Below, piece by piece: positions 8,464 through 16,640 of a stretch of DNA of 35,192 bases. This DNA is from NZWG01 sp964478995 (GTDB taxonomy: Bacteria > Fidelibacterota > Marinisomatia > Marinisomatales > UBA1611): positions 1-35,192 of the forward strand of contig CAYZJY010000011.1 of NCBI GenBank assembly GCA_964478995.1. The letters run 5' to 3'. Each line of letters begins with the position of its first letter. Position 1 is the stretch's first letter. The notes under the pieces were generated by a model. That model had not been told where the DNA came from. It worked only from the letters and a program-made list of their open reading frames with translations, and did no database searches. The translations under genes were made by a program, and so were the position numbers.

Positions 8464-9608
8464 TTATTTAACCAAGAATATGGATAATCTCCATCTTCAA
8501 TACTCATTGCAGATTTTGTAATATTTAGTTTACTGAACGTATCGATCATTACGGCAAGTTCGTTGGTCTCTTTTACGCCAATTGATTCCTCTATCTTGCC
8601 TGGTTGGGGTCCATGAGGAAGTCCCATGGGGTGGTAGGTCATGGATTCTTTTTCTATTCCTTTTCGACTCATGAATTCGCCCTCTGCATAATAAATGATC
8701 TCATCAGAGTCAACATTGCTATGTGCATAGGGTGCAGGTATTGAGTCTGGATGATAGTCAAATAGCCTAGGAACAAATGAGCAAATAACAAAACCTTTGC
8801 TCTGGAAGGTTTGATGAACGGGAGGTGGCTGGTGAATTTTTCCTGTTATGGGCATGAAATTTTTTATGTTAAAAACATATGGAAAGTAATATCCGTCCCA
8901 CCCAACAAGATCAAATGGATGATGCTGATATGTATATGTTTGGATTCCTTGAACTAGTTTGACCTCAACCTCCATTGGTCTATCTTCTACAGGTCCAACA
9001 AATTTTGGTAATACAATATCACGTTCTGAAAAGGGTGCATGTTCTAGTAACTGCCCAAAATTATTGCGATAACGATCAGGTGTCTCAACTGGTGCAGTAG
9101 ACTCAATGATAAGGACCCTCATTGTTGTTTGAATGCTTATTTGCCAAATGACGCCCCTTGGAATCACGAGGTAATCACCTGGATTAATATCAATGTTGCC
9201 AAAATTTGATTGAAAAAGTCCATGTCCCTCATGTATGAATAATACTTCATCAGCACACCCATTTCTGTAAAGCGAGTTCATGGAATCATTTGCATGTGCC
9301 TTTGATATTATTATGTCAGAATTAAAGAAAAGTGGTATCCTAGATGATATGCAATCGCCATTTGATTCAATTTTGGATGTAAGGACATGCAGATGACGAT
9401 GCTTTTCATCAGTGGTAATTAATTCAGTTCTTTTTATGTCACCAATTGCCTCTATTGAAGTTGGTGGATTTTTGTGATAAACATTTGAGTATATATTACT
9501 GAATCCTCCACGACTAATTAACTCTTCCCACAGGAATTCATTTTTTTCGTTCTTGAATTGGATATGACGTTTGGAGGGTATTTTACCCTGTTTTTGATAA
9601 AAAGGCAT
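8460..9608 (-). CDS. hmgA: Homogentisate 1,2-dioxygenase
   Basis: This non-haem iron dioxygenase opens the aromatic ring of homogentisate to give maleylacetoacetate, the third step in tyrosine breakdown. The 382-residue protein shows the bicupin C-terminal core. His296 with Asp302/Glu303 in PYAHSNVDSDEIIYY, and His326 and His332 in YHPMGLPHGPQPG, correspond to the iron-ligand region; the six-residue spacing of the last two histidines matches the known enzymes. VGWDGYYFPYVFNI and KIHQPPPVHQTF are also family-like. It is somewhat shorter than the human and Pseudomonas enzymes, like other compact bacterial forms. It lies in an operon between the FAA hydrolase (6-base gap) and the flavin-reductase-like gene (4-base overlap). 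Confidence 0.93.
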   Translation of the reverse strand: MPFYQKQGKIPSKRHIQFKNEKNEFLWEELISRGGFSNIYSNVYHKNPPTSIEAIGDIKRTELITTDEKHRHLHVLTSKIESNGDCISSRIPLFFNSDIIISKAHANDSMNSLYRNGCADEVLFIHEGHGLFQSNFGNIDINPGDYLVIPRGVIWQISIQTTMRVLIIESTAPVETPDRYRNNFGQLLEHAPFSERDIVLPKFVGPVEDRPMEVEVKLVQGIQTYTYQHHPFDLVGWDGYYFPYVFNIKNFMPITGKIHQPPPVHQTFQSKGFVICSFVPRLFDYHPDSIPAPYAHSNVDSDEIIYYAEGEFMSRKGIEKESMTYHPMGLPHGPQPGKIEESIGVKETNELAVMIDTFSKLNITKSAMSIEDGDYPYSWLNK

Positions 9609-9614
9609 GGCTGA

Positions 9615-10601
9615 TTATACTATTTTATTTTCCAAAACACCGAGTTGTTCTACTTCCATTGTTACAACGTCTCCTTTCTTAAGCCAGCCACCGGTATTTT
9701 CCGGCCTTAGTTCAAGAATGCAACCCGTACCAACGGTCCCTGAACCAAGGTAATCTCCAGGGAGAAGTTTTGTGTTTAGTGAAGCACGTTCGATCATTTT
9801 TTCAAATGGGTGATAGAGGTCATTTGTGTTACCATCAGATATCAATTCCCCATTGACATGGCATGTCATGCGAAGGTGTAATTTCCCTTCCTCATCCCAA
9901 AATTTATCAAGTTCATCTGGTGTGACCATGTATGGACCAAAACTAGTTGCAAAATCCTTCCCTTTCGCTGGACCTAAACTCATAGCCATTTCTTCTCTCT
10001 GAAGATCTCTTGCAGACCAATCATTGCAAATGGTATATCCTGCTATGTGATTACTAGCATGCTCGGCTGATATGTTTGATCCACCATCTGCCATTATTAT
10101 TGCAAATTCAAGTTCAAAGTCTAATTCTTCTGTCCCTTTAGGATATGAGACATTGGCTCCATGGCCGAATAAGGCAGCAGGATTGGAAAAATAGAAAATG
10201 GGGATCTTAAACCAATCTGGATGCATGTCTAGACCACGCAGTTTTCTTGCTGAGCGTACATGTTGTTCAAATGCATAAAAATCTCTAAAGGATTGAGGGT
10301 CTGGTACAGGTGCAATTAACTCAAGTTCTGATTCAAGGATGGCAATGGATTGTGCATCTTTATCCTGTTCACTGATAATTTTTTCAGATAATGCTGCATC
10401 AAGTTGTTTAAGTTTTTTGAAGTTTGTATTCCAATTGGTGAGCGCATCTTTTAGAGATAATGGAATATCCATGAAGGAAGTATCACCGTTTTGTTCATTT
10501 AACCATAATGCAGACCGCTCAACATCAACGATGTGCTCATTCCTTTTAAAACCAAATCTTGGACTATCATGCTCATTTTGCCTATAGGTCGCAAATTTCA
10601 T
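9615..10601 (-). CDS. Fumarylacetoacetate hydrolase family protein (probable fumarylacetoacetase)
   Basis: A 328-residue protein with the FAA-hydrolase fold: the metal-binding acidic residues lie in ELDFELEFAIIMADGG, followed by GYTICNDWSARDLQREEM, KDFATSFGPYMVTPDEL and LLPGDYLGSGTVGTGCILEL. The family hydrolyses C-C bonds in beta-diketo acids. In this operon the expected reaction is fumarylacetoacetate to fumarate and acetoacetate, the last step of tyrosine degradation. A dedicated maleylacetoacetate isomerase is not encoded nearby, so isomerisation must be spontaneous, encoded elsewhere, or bypassed if this enzyme accepts the maleyl isomer. It starts directly after the hppD stop and ends 6 bases before hmgA. 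Confidence 0.9.
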   Translation of the reverse strand: MKFATYRQNEHDSPRFGFKRNEHIVDVERSALWLNEQNGDTSFMDIPLSLKDALTNWNTNFKKLKQLDAALSEKIISEQDKDAQSIAILESELELIAPVPDPQSFRDFYAFEQHVRSARKLRGLDMHPDWFKIPIFYFSNPAALFGHGANVSYPKGTEELDFELEFAIIMADGGSNISAEHASNHIAGYTICNDWSARDLQREEMAMSLGPAKGKDFATSFGPYMVTPDELDKFWDEEGKLHLRMTCHVNGELISDGNTNDLYHPFEKMIERASLNTKLLPGDYLGSGTVGTGCILELRPENTGGWLKKGDVVTMEVEQLGVLENKIV

Positions 10602-11696
10602 TTATAGATTTCCTCTTTTTTCCTGTTCTCGTTCTATGGATTCAAACAATGCTTTGAAATTTCCTTTCCCAAAACTATTTGATCCTTTTCTTTGGATGAT
10701 CTCAAAGAAAAGGGTAGGTCTGTCCTGAAGAGGTTTAGTGAATATTTGTAACATGTAACCATTCTCATCAGTGTCAACAAGAATCCCTAGTCTTCTTAAT
10801 TCTTCTATGTCCTCATCTAAATGTCCAACTCTATCTTTTAGGTTATCATAATAGGAATCTGGAGTAGGCAAAAATTCAACTCCATTCTTTCTCATTACCT
10901 CTACAGCATGTATGATGTTCTTGGTTGATAGGGCTAGGTGTTGCACACCAGCAGTCTCATAATAATCTATGAATTCTTGTATCTGTGATTTTTTTAATCC
11001 TTCTGCGGGTTCATTGATAGGCATTTTTACTATCTCATTATCATTTGCCATGACGATCGAACGTAGTGAGGAATACTCAGTTGTGATGTCTTTGTCATCT
11101 ACTGTCCAAAATCGATGCCATCCAAATACCTTTTCATAAAAATCGCAAACCATTTTCATTTCGCCATCAGGTTGATTGCCAACGACATGGTCAACATGAA
11201 CTAGACCCACCGATTCTGAATCAAGTATCGGGTCATGGCCTATGTAGCCTGGAAGAAAAGTACCATTGTAATTATTCCGCTCGATGAATGTGTGAATCGT
11301 ATCACCAAAGGTATGAATTGAAGATATGACGGCCTCACCATTCTCATCTTTCATCTCCATTGGTTCCTTTACACTTTTAGCACCTTGTTCCAATGATCTT
11401 TTCCAAGCCTTTTCAGCATCATCAACTGTAAATGCAATATCTTTTATCCCATCGCCATGACGATCGATATGATGACCTATTTCTGTGTTTTTCTCCAATG
11501 GAGACGTAACAACAAGAAAAATACGACCTTGATTCAAAACATAACTAACTTTATCTCTGCAACCCGTTTCCAGACCCTGATATGCAATAGTTTTAAACCC
11601 CATTGTTTGATTATAGTAAAATGCAGTTTGTTTGGCATTCCCAACATAGAGTTCGCAGTGATCAAAGCCTTTTATCGAATATGGGATATCATTCAT
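10602..11696 (-). CDS. hppD: 4-hydroxyphenylpyruvate dioxygenase
   Basis: HPPD converts 4-hydroxyphenylpyruvate to homogentisate. The 364-residue protein has two vicinal-oxygen-chelate halves. The iron ligands of the C-terminal half are all present: His170 in HVDHVVGN, His253 in VQHLALSTKN and Glu332 in LFFEIIQRKG, matching the His/His/Glu set known from the Pseudomonas enzyme. The C-terminal GSNSFGKGNFKALFESIEREQ helix region, which closes the active site in HPPD, is also conserved. Its ATG overlaps the stop of the upstream aminotransferase gene (ATGA) and its stop directly abuts the FAA hydrolase start, so it is a central member of a tightly coupled operon. Confidence 0.96.
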   Translation of the reverse strand: MNDIPYSIKGFDHCELYVGNAKQTAFYYNQTMGFKTIAYQGLETGCRDKVSYVLNQGRIFLVVTSPLEKNTEIGHHIDRHGDGIKDIAFTVDDAEKAWKRSLEQGAKSVKEPMEMKDENGEAVISSIHTFGDTIHTFIERNNYNGTFLPGYIGHDPILDSESVGLVHVDHVVGNQPDGEMKMVCDFYEKVFGWHRFWTVDDKDITTEYSSLRSIVMANDNEIVKMPINEPAEGLKKSQIQEFIDYYETAGVQHLALSTKNIIHAVEVMRKNGVEFLPTPDSYYDNLKDRVGHLDEDIEELRRLGILVDTDENGYMLQIFTKPLQDRPTLFFEIIQRKGSNSFGKGNFKALFESIEREQEKRGNL

Positions 11697-12778
11697 AGTA
11701 TTTCCTTTAAGGATTCAATAAATTTTTCATTCTCTTCTTCTAACCCTATTGATACACGTATGTAATTAGGCCAACCAAAGGAGGTCAGTTGACGTACAAT
11801 GACACCTTTTTTCAATAAATCTTCCGTCAAACTTTTTGCTTTTTTTTCTGACTCCCACATGGTCGTAATAAAGTTTGCTGCTGAAGAAATGTATTGAATT
11901 TCCAATTGTTTTAGTTCTTCCTTTAGATACTTTTTGCCTTTCTCATTTAAAATAATTGTTCTAGATAAGAAGTCAACATCATCGAGCGCGGCTATTCCTG
12001 CGACTTGTGCTAGTAGAGAAGGTTCAAATGGCACCTTTACCTTAAGTAAGTTTTTAATAAGTTGCTCATGTGCGAAACCGTATCCTATTCTTATTCCTCC
12101 TAGGCCATATGCCTTTGAGAAACTACGTAGAGTTATGACATTGTCATACCTGTAGGTCATTGAATCAGGATAGTCATGAATTTTACATGCATACTCATAA
12201 TAGGCCTCATCTAAAATAATGAGGACTCTTTCTGGAACATATGAATAGAACTGGTCAAATTCTTCTTTGTTTATATAGGTTCCCATGGGATTATCAGGAT
12301 TTGCAATATAAATGATCTTTGTATAATCTGTTATTTCATTTGCCATGGCATCTAGGTCGTAACGGTGTTGTCTCATTGGGACCCAGCGAACATTTCTACC
12401 CGAGGCATTTGCAAGGACACGGAATCCGATAAAAGAATTTTTTGCGCTGATCAATTCGTCATCATTTAGTAAAAAAGTACGCATTATGGTTGACATTATG
12501 CCTTCTGAACCAGAGCCCAATACCACATTGTCTATTTTGACATTGAATTTTTCCGCAAGTTTTTTTCGTAATTCATATCCTGAGGCATCTGGATATCTAT
12601 GAAGGTCGACCATGGCGCCTTGGATTGCCTCCATGGCTTTGGGTGATGGCCCAAGTGGATTTTCATTTGATGCCAATTTAATGACGTTAATAAGTCCTAG
12701 TTCTCTTTCAACTTCTTCTATGGGCTTTCCAGGTTTATAACTTTTTAATTTTTTTATGTATGAAGGTACAAGAGGCAT
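11693..12778 (-). CDS. HisC-type aminotransferase, probable tyrosine/aromatic aminotransferase
   Basis: A 361-residue fold-type I PLP aminotransferase of the histidinol-phosphate aminotransferase family: LASNENPLGPSP near the N-terminus, NPDNPMGTY, DEAYYEY and the PLP-lysine motif SFSKAYGLGGIRIGYG. The family includes true HisC enzymes and aromatic aminotransferases. No histidine biosynthesis gene is nearby. It is the first gene of an operon that continues with hppD, FAA hydrolase and hmgA, and its stop overlaps the hppD start. The likely role is therefore transamination of tyrosine to 4-hydroxyphenylpyruvate; this is inference from context. A dual role in histidine synthesis cannot be excluded. 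The 87 bases before it, shared with divergent sfsA, hold the operon's likely promoter, but I see no unambiguous box. Confidence 0.88.
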   Translation of the reverse strand: MPLVPSYIKKLKSYKPGKPIEEVERELGLINVIKLASNENPLGPSPKAMEAIQGAMVDLHRYPDASGYELRKKLAEKFNVKIDNVVLGSGSEGIMSTIMRTFLLNDDELISAKNSFIGFRVLANASGRNVRWVPMRQHRYDLDAMANEITDYTKIIYIANPDNPMGTYINKEEFDQFYSYVPERVLIILDEAYYEYACKIHDYPDSMTYRYDNVITLRSFSKAYGLGGIRIGYGFAHEQLIKNLLKVKVPFEPSLLAQVAGIAALDDVDFLSRTIILNEKGKKYLKEELKQLEIQYISSAANFITTMWESEKKAKSLTEDLLKKGVIVRQLTSFGWPNYIRVSIGLEEENEKFIESLKEIL

Positions 12779-12865
12779 ATTTCTTCAATATATTAATTAA
12801 GGCAAATTTACAAATAATTATGTATTTCCTAATGACAGATAAGAAACTTAAAACTTTTCTTGACC

Positions 12866-13570
12866 ATGAAGATTGACGGTCCATTGATCCCTGCCGTTTT
12901 CATTAAACGTCCCAACCGTTTTATCACAGTTGTGGAAATAGCGGGGAAGCAATATAAAAGCCATTTGCCAGACCCTGGAAGGCTTAAAGAGTTACTGATC
13001 CCGGGAGTAAGTCTTTTGGTTAGACCCGCTCCCATAAGCAGTAAAAGAAAAACTGCATATACAACGGCCATGGTCAGCCTAGATGGTAAATGGATATCTC
13101 TTATCTCAACTCTACCAAATCAATTTGTAAAACAAACATTTCAAAACGATCGATTACCTATGCTAAGGTCGTATAATTTGGTCAGACCCGAGATTACTGT
13201 AAAAAACCACAGATTTGATTTTCTCTTAAAGAGCAGGGATGGGGTAGATTTTTACCTCGAGGTGAAGTCTGTTACCCTTGTTGAAAAGGGGATTGCGCAA
13301 TTTCCGGATGCTGTCACATTAAGGGGCATGAATCATGCCAAGGCTTTAATGAAACTTGTAAATAGTGGGGAACAAGCGGGGATATTATTTGTTTGTCAGA
13401 GGTCTGATGCATTTTCTTTTGAACCCATGTGGGAACGAGACCCTAATTTTTCTAATGCTTTACTAGATGCTTACAAAGCAGGTGTTAAGGTATGGTGTAT
13501 CTCATTAAACATTTCTAAAACAGAAATAACATTCAATAAAGAGATTCCAGTAAATTTTGGGAAAAGATAA
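12866..13570 (+). CDS. sfsA: SfsA family protein (sugar fermentation stimulation protein A)
   Basis: A 234-residue SfsA protein. The ATG at 12866 gives the family-typical start MKIDGPLIPAVFIKRPNRF; an in-frame TTG six bases earlier is less likely. Further conserved parts are HLPDPGRLKELLIPG, the acidic catalytic-like FLLKSRDGVDFYLEVKSVTL (resembling a restriction-nuclease fold E-x-K site), FPDAVTLRGMNHAKAL and AGILFVCQRSDAFSFEP. SfsA was named for an effect on maltose metabolism in E. coli; its DNA-binding and nuclease-like features suggest a nucleic-acid role, but function is not settled. The next gene begins immediately after its stop. Confidence 0.93.
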   Translation: MKIDGPLIPAVFIKRPNRFITVVEIAGKQYKSHLPDPGRLKELLIPGVSLLVRPAPISSKRKTAYTTAMVSLDGKWISLISTLPNQFVKQTFQNDRLPMLRSYNLVRPEITVKNHRFDFLLKSRDGVDFYLEVKSVTLVEKGIAQFPDAVTLRGMNHAKALMKLVNSGEQAGILFVCQRSDAFSFEPMWERDPNFSNALLDAYKAGVKVWCISLNISKTEITFNKEIPVNFGKR

Positions 13571-15241
13571 GTGAGTCATAGAAGGAAACATATTAGTCTA
13601 TTTTGTAGGCAATTCATCTTGATGGTCTTTGTGTCTTGCGCTGCGGTAATGTCACCCCCTGGTGGCCCAAAGGACCAAACGCCTCCAGAATTAATTGAGA
13701 CCTTCCCTCCAAATGGAACTACATATTTCAAAGGTGGAAGAGTTGAATTGTTGTTTTCAGAATACATAGAAGAGAATACAGTTGAAAGAGCAATAGATAT
13801 CCTACCAACTCTAAAAGAAAAACCAAATATCATGTACAAAGGGAAAAAGATCGTTGTTCAATTCCCTGATTCACTATTAATGAACCAGACCTATATTATA
13901 TCAATCAATAGGGGTCTAAGTGATGAGCAAAAAGTAAAACTCTCCAAAGGAATGCAGATTGCATTCTCCACAGGATCTCAAATTGACCAAGGTTCCATAT
14001 CAGGAGTAGTTAAACATGAAAAAGACGCATCATTGAATCTTTGGAAAATACAAAATGAATCAGACCTTGAAAAATTCTATGAGAGGAATCCTGATTATGT
14101 CATGGATGCATCCACTGATGGTGAATATGAATTCAATTATCTTTCATCAGGAAAATATAAAATAGTTGCCGTTGACAGAACAGTATCTGGCATGCCAATT
14201 CTTCCAGGAAGAATGGCCTATGGCCTAAGTTGGGTGCCATTAATAGAAATAAATGATCAGGAGCAGGTAGAAGGAATCAATATTCGTATTCCAGAAAAAT
14301 TTGGTGGGGTGAAAATGATCAATGCAGAATCTTTTCAAGAATCTTGGGGTAGAATTTCTTTTTCTGAAAGCATAATGGATATTCTTGATCATGTCCCATT
14401 AGAGATCATTGGAGAAGACTCATCCATGTTAAATGTGGACTTTTTTCAAGACCCATTGGATAATACAAAGTTATATTTTTTAACAGATGAGCCCATGGAT
14501 GAATATGTCTCAATTCAGACATCTGGACTAAAGAAAAATAATTCTACCTTAGTTGATTCTGGTCTCATACGTATTAAGATGGAATCTAACATTGACACTT
14601 TAGAACTATCTGTTGTTCAGCCAGATTCAAAATACAAACTCAATATAGAATTAGAACGAATTAAGCCATTAGTTGTTGTTTTTTCAAATTTGGTTGAATT
14701 AGTCCAGGAGCAAAATTCGTTTACATTGTTAAAGGACTCTGTCTCAATTCCATTTTCCATGGACATGGACACACCGCTATCAGTAAGCCTAATCCCAAAA
14801 GAAAATTGGGAACCAAAAACCGCTTATGATTTGAAGGTGTCGAGAGATGCCATTACTCCAATTTTCGGAAAGGCCCTAAAAGATTCAATAACGTCAATCA
14901 ACTTTAAAACATCTGCCTACCAAGGATTTGGATCTTTGATCATCAATTCTAATGCTGATTCAAATAAAAGTATTGTTGCAGAATTAATAAAAATGGAAAA
15001 ACCATCACCTGTTTTTAGATCAGTTGTAAATTCTAATGGTATTACAAACATGAATAATATCCCTGAAGGTAATTACTCCTTAATGTTTTTTCAAGATAGT
15101 GATAATAACATGCAATATTCTCATGGTACGATTGGTTCATATCATCCGTCCGAATGGTTCTATGATTACCAAGATACTGTGATAATTCGTTCTAATTGGG
15201 ACATGGAACTTGAAGAAATAAATCTAAAACAGATCAAATGA
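13571..15241 (+). CDS. Ig-like domain lipoprotein
   Basis: A 556-residue predicted lipoprotein starting at GTG 13571, directly after the sfsA stop. The lipobox is FVSC (cysteine near residue 23), followed by a PPGGPKDQTPPELIETFPPNG segment typical of FCB-group surface lipoproteins. About residues 40-135 form an SbsA-type Ig-like domain (Big_5): PPNGTTYFKGGRVELLFSEY, then KIVVQFPDSL and TYIISINRGLSD. After that come a region like a carboxypeptidase-regulatory beta-sandwich (ISGVVKHEKD...GEYEFNYLSSGKYKIVAVD) and a second Ig-like stretch. A third, C-terminal piece repeats the pattern (MNNIPEGNYSLMFFQDSDNN). There is no catalytic motif. It is probably an outer-membrane-anchored structural or binding protein. 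It is followed by manC after 1 base. Confidence 0.82.
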   Translation: MSHRRKHISLFCRQFILMVFVSCAAVMSPPGGPKDQTPPELIETFPPNGTTYFKGGRVELLFSEYIEENTVERAIDILPTLKEKPNIMYKGKKIVVQFPDSLLMNQTYIISINRGLSDEQKVKLSKGMQIAFSTGSQIDQGSISGVVKHEKDASLNLWKIQNESDLEKFYERNPDYVMDASTDGEYEFNYLSSGKYKIVAVDRTVSGMPILPGRMAYGLSWVPLIEINDQEQVEGINIRIPEKFGGVKMINAESFQESWGRISFSESIMDILDHVPLEIIGEDSSMLNVDFFQDPLDNTKLYFLTDEPMDEYVSIQTSGLKKNNSTLVDSGLIRIKMESNIDTLELSVVQPDSKYKLNIELERIKPLVVVFSNLVELVQEQNSFTLLKDSVSIPFSMDMDTPLSVSLIPKENWEPKTAYDLKVSRDAITPIFGKALKDSITSINFKTSAYQGFGSLIINSNADSNKSIVAELIKMEKPSPVFRSVVNSNGITNMNNIPEGNYSLMFFQDSDNNMQYSHGTIGSYHPSEWFYDYQDTVIIRSNWDMELEEINLKQIK

Positions 15242-15242
15242 C

Positions 15243-16301
15243 ATGAAGTGCGTGATATTGGCAGGCGGTAGTGGATCTCGTTTTTGGCCTTATAGTAGAG
15301 AGTCCCAACCAAAACAATTATTGAAGATTGTTGGTGATAGATCAATGCTCCAAATGACAGTGGATCGTCTAAAAAAGATCAAAAAAATCACCGATATTTA
15401 TATTATTACTAGGAAAGAATTACATGATCAGATAATAGATAACATAGAGGGCATAGACCCTGAATTTGTATTTGTTGAACCTTCAGGTAAGAATACTGCT
15501 CCAGCAATTGGAATGATGGGAGCCTATTTTGCACTAGATAATCCTGATGACATAATGGGTATATTCCCCGCGGATCATTTAATTGTTGGGCACCGAAAAT
15601 TTGAAAAAGTAATCAATACTGCAGACTATATTGCTAGGAAAGGTGATAACCTTGTTACCGTAGGCATAAAACCCACTTTTGCATCCACGGCATATGGTTA
15701 CATCCAATATGATGAGAATAGTGAGATAGACCATTTTGATGCTTATCATGTGAAGACCTTTGCAGAAAAGCCACATAAAAAACTTGCAGATAGATTTTTA
15801 TCAAGTGGTGATTTTTTGTGGAATGCTGGCATGTTCTTTTGGAAAGTTGATACTTTCATGAATAGCCTAGAAAAATTTCTACCAGAGTTATCTGATACTC
15901 TGATCAAAATAGCACCACAAATAAAATCAAGAGAGCCTTTTGATGATCTATGGGATCTCATTGAACCGGAATCAATTGACTATGGTCTGCTAGAAAAGGC
16001 TCTTAACATTTATGTTGTCGCAGGTGATTTCAAATGGAATGATATTGGTTCATGGGATGCACTCTATGATGTATTGAACGTTTCAAAGGATGGGAACATA
16101 GTCAGAGGTAATGGTGAGATATTAAATGGTAGAAATAACCTAATTCATTCCAATGGCAGATTTACTGCCATAGTTGGGGTTGATGATCTAGTAGTTGTCA
16201 ATACCGAGGATGCGACCCTTGTTGTACCTAATGATAAGGTAGAAGATGTAAAGCAATTGGTCAAATTATTAAAAAACAATGGACGAAATGATCTAACATG
16301 A
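15243..16301 (+). CDS. manC: Mannose-1-phosphate guanylyltransferase
   Basis: Forms GDP-mannose from mannose-1-phosphate and GTP, supplying mannose and derived sugars for surface glycans. The N-terminal nucleotidyltransferase signature is plain: VILAGGSGSRFWPYSRESQPKQLL at residues 4-27. PSGKNTAPAIGMMGAYFAL, GIFPADHLI, GYIQYDE and the AEKPHKKLADRFLSSGDFLWNAGMFFWK region follow, with FKWNDIGSWDALYDVL near the C-terminus. At 352 residues it is the short form without the phosphomannose isomerase domain. A small unknown gene overlaps its stop (ATGATGA). Its presence fits the glycan-related genes further along the window. Confidence 0.94.
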   Translation: MKCVILAGGSGSRFWPYSRESQPKQLLKIVGDRSMLQMTVDRLKKIKKITDIYIITRKELHDQIIDNIEGIDPEFVFVEPSGKNTAPAIGMMGAYFALDNPDDIMGIFPADHLIVGHRKFEKVINTADYIARKGDNLVTVGIKPTFASTAYGYIQYDENSEIDHFDAYHVKTFAEKPHKKLADRFLSSGDFLWNAGMFFWKVDTFMNSLEKFLPELSDTLIKIAPQIKSREPFDDLWDLIEPESIDYGLLEKALNIYVVAGDFKWNDIGSWDALYDVLNVSKDGNIVRGNGEILNGRNNLIHSNGRFTAIVGVDDLVVVNTEDATLVVPNDKVEDVKQLVKLLKNNGRNDLT

Positions 16302-16561
16302 TGAAAAATGATAAATTATTTGCTGAGTTCGAAGATCTTGCAGAAAAATTAGATTTGAAGATACTTAAAGGCAAAGGAGATTTCATGGGCGGGACATGCA
16401 TTGTTAACAATAAAAAGGTCATAGTCATTAATAAACAAAAACCTGTTGAACAGCGCCTTAAGACCTTGGCGAATTGTTTTCTTGAATTTGATTTAGAGAA
16501 AATTTACGTGATACCTGCAGTAAGAGCGTATTTGGAAGAGCATAGAACTCTACAACTTTAA
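16298..16561 (+). CDS. Small conserved-looking protein of unknown function (87 residues)
   Basis: I do not recognise a named family. The protein is soluble, with a helical N-terminus (FAEFEDLAEKLDLKILKGKGDF), a glycine turn GDFMGGTCIVNNKKVIVINK that looks like a beta hairpin, and a helical end (KTLANCFLEFDLEKIYVIPAVRAYLEEH). Translation is coupled to manC by a four-base overlap. Codon use and reading frame look like its neighbours, and similar short proteins with the GGxC and INK features seem familiar from other FCB genomes, but I cannot name a function. It is the last gene before the promoter of the EF-G-like gene. Confidence 0.75.
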   Translation: MMKNDKLFAEFEDLAEKLDLKILKGKGDFMGGTCIVNNKKVIVINKQKPVEQRLKTLANCFLEFDLEKIYVIPAVRAYLEEHRTLQL

Positions 16562-16587
16562 TTTCCTTGATTTTACTAGGCTGAGTG

Positions 16588-16615
16588 TTTACAATCGCAC
16601 CCTTTCTTGTATAAT
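16588..16615 (+). promoter_or_regulatory. Sigma-70-type promoter for the EF-G-like operon
   Basis: TTTACA (16588-16593) and a perfect TATAAT (16610-16615) are separated by 16 bases. Transcription would begin about 16622, leaving a leader of roughly 18 bases with a good ribosome binding site GAGGA (16630-16634) six bases before the ATG at 16641. It is the clearest vegetative promoter in the window and marks the start of the operon that runs to the symporter gene. Confidence 0.65.
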
Positions 16616-16640
16616 TATATAATTTGAATGAGGAAATAGC

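Noticed and set aside
12860..12865. TTG start for sfsA
   Set aside because: The ATG six bases later gives the usual SfsA N-terminus and is the stronger codon.
12779..12865. Promoter boxes between the tyrosine operon and sfsA
   Set aside because: The region must hold divergent promoters, but being AT-rich it offers several equally poor candidates, so none is called.
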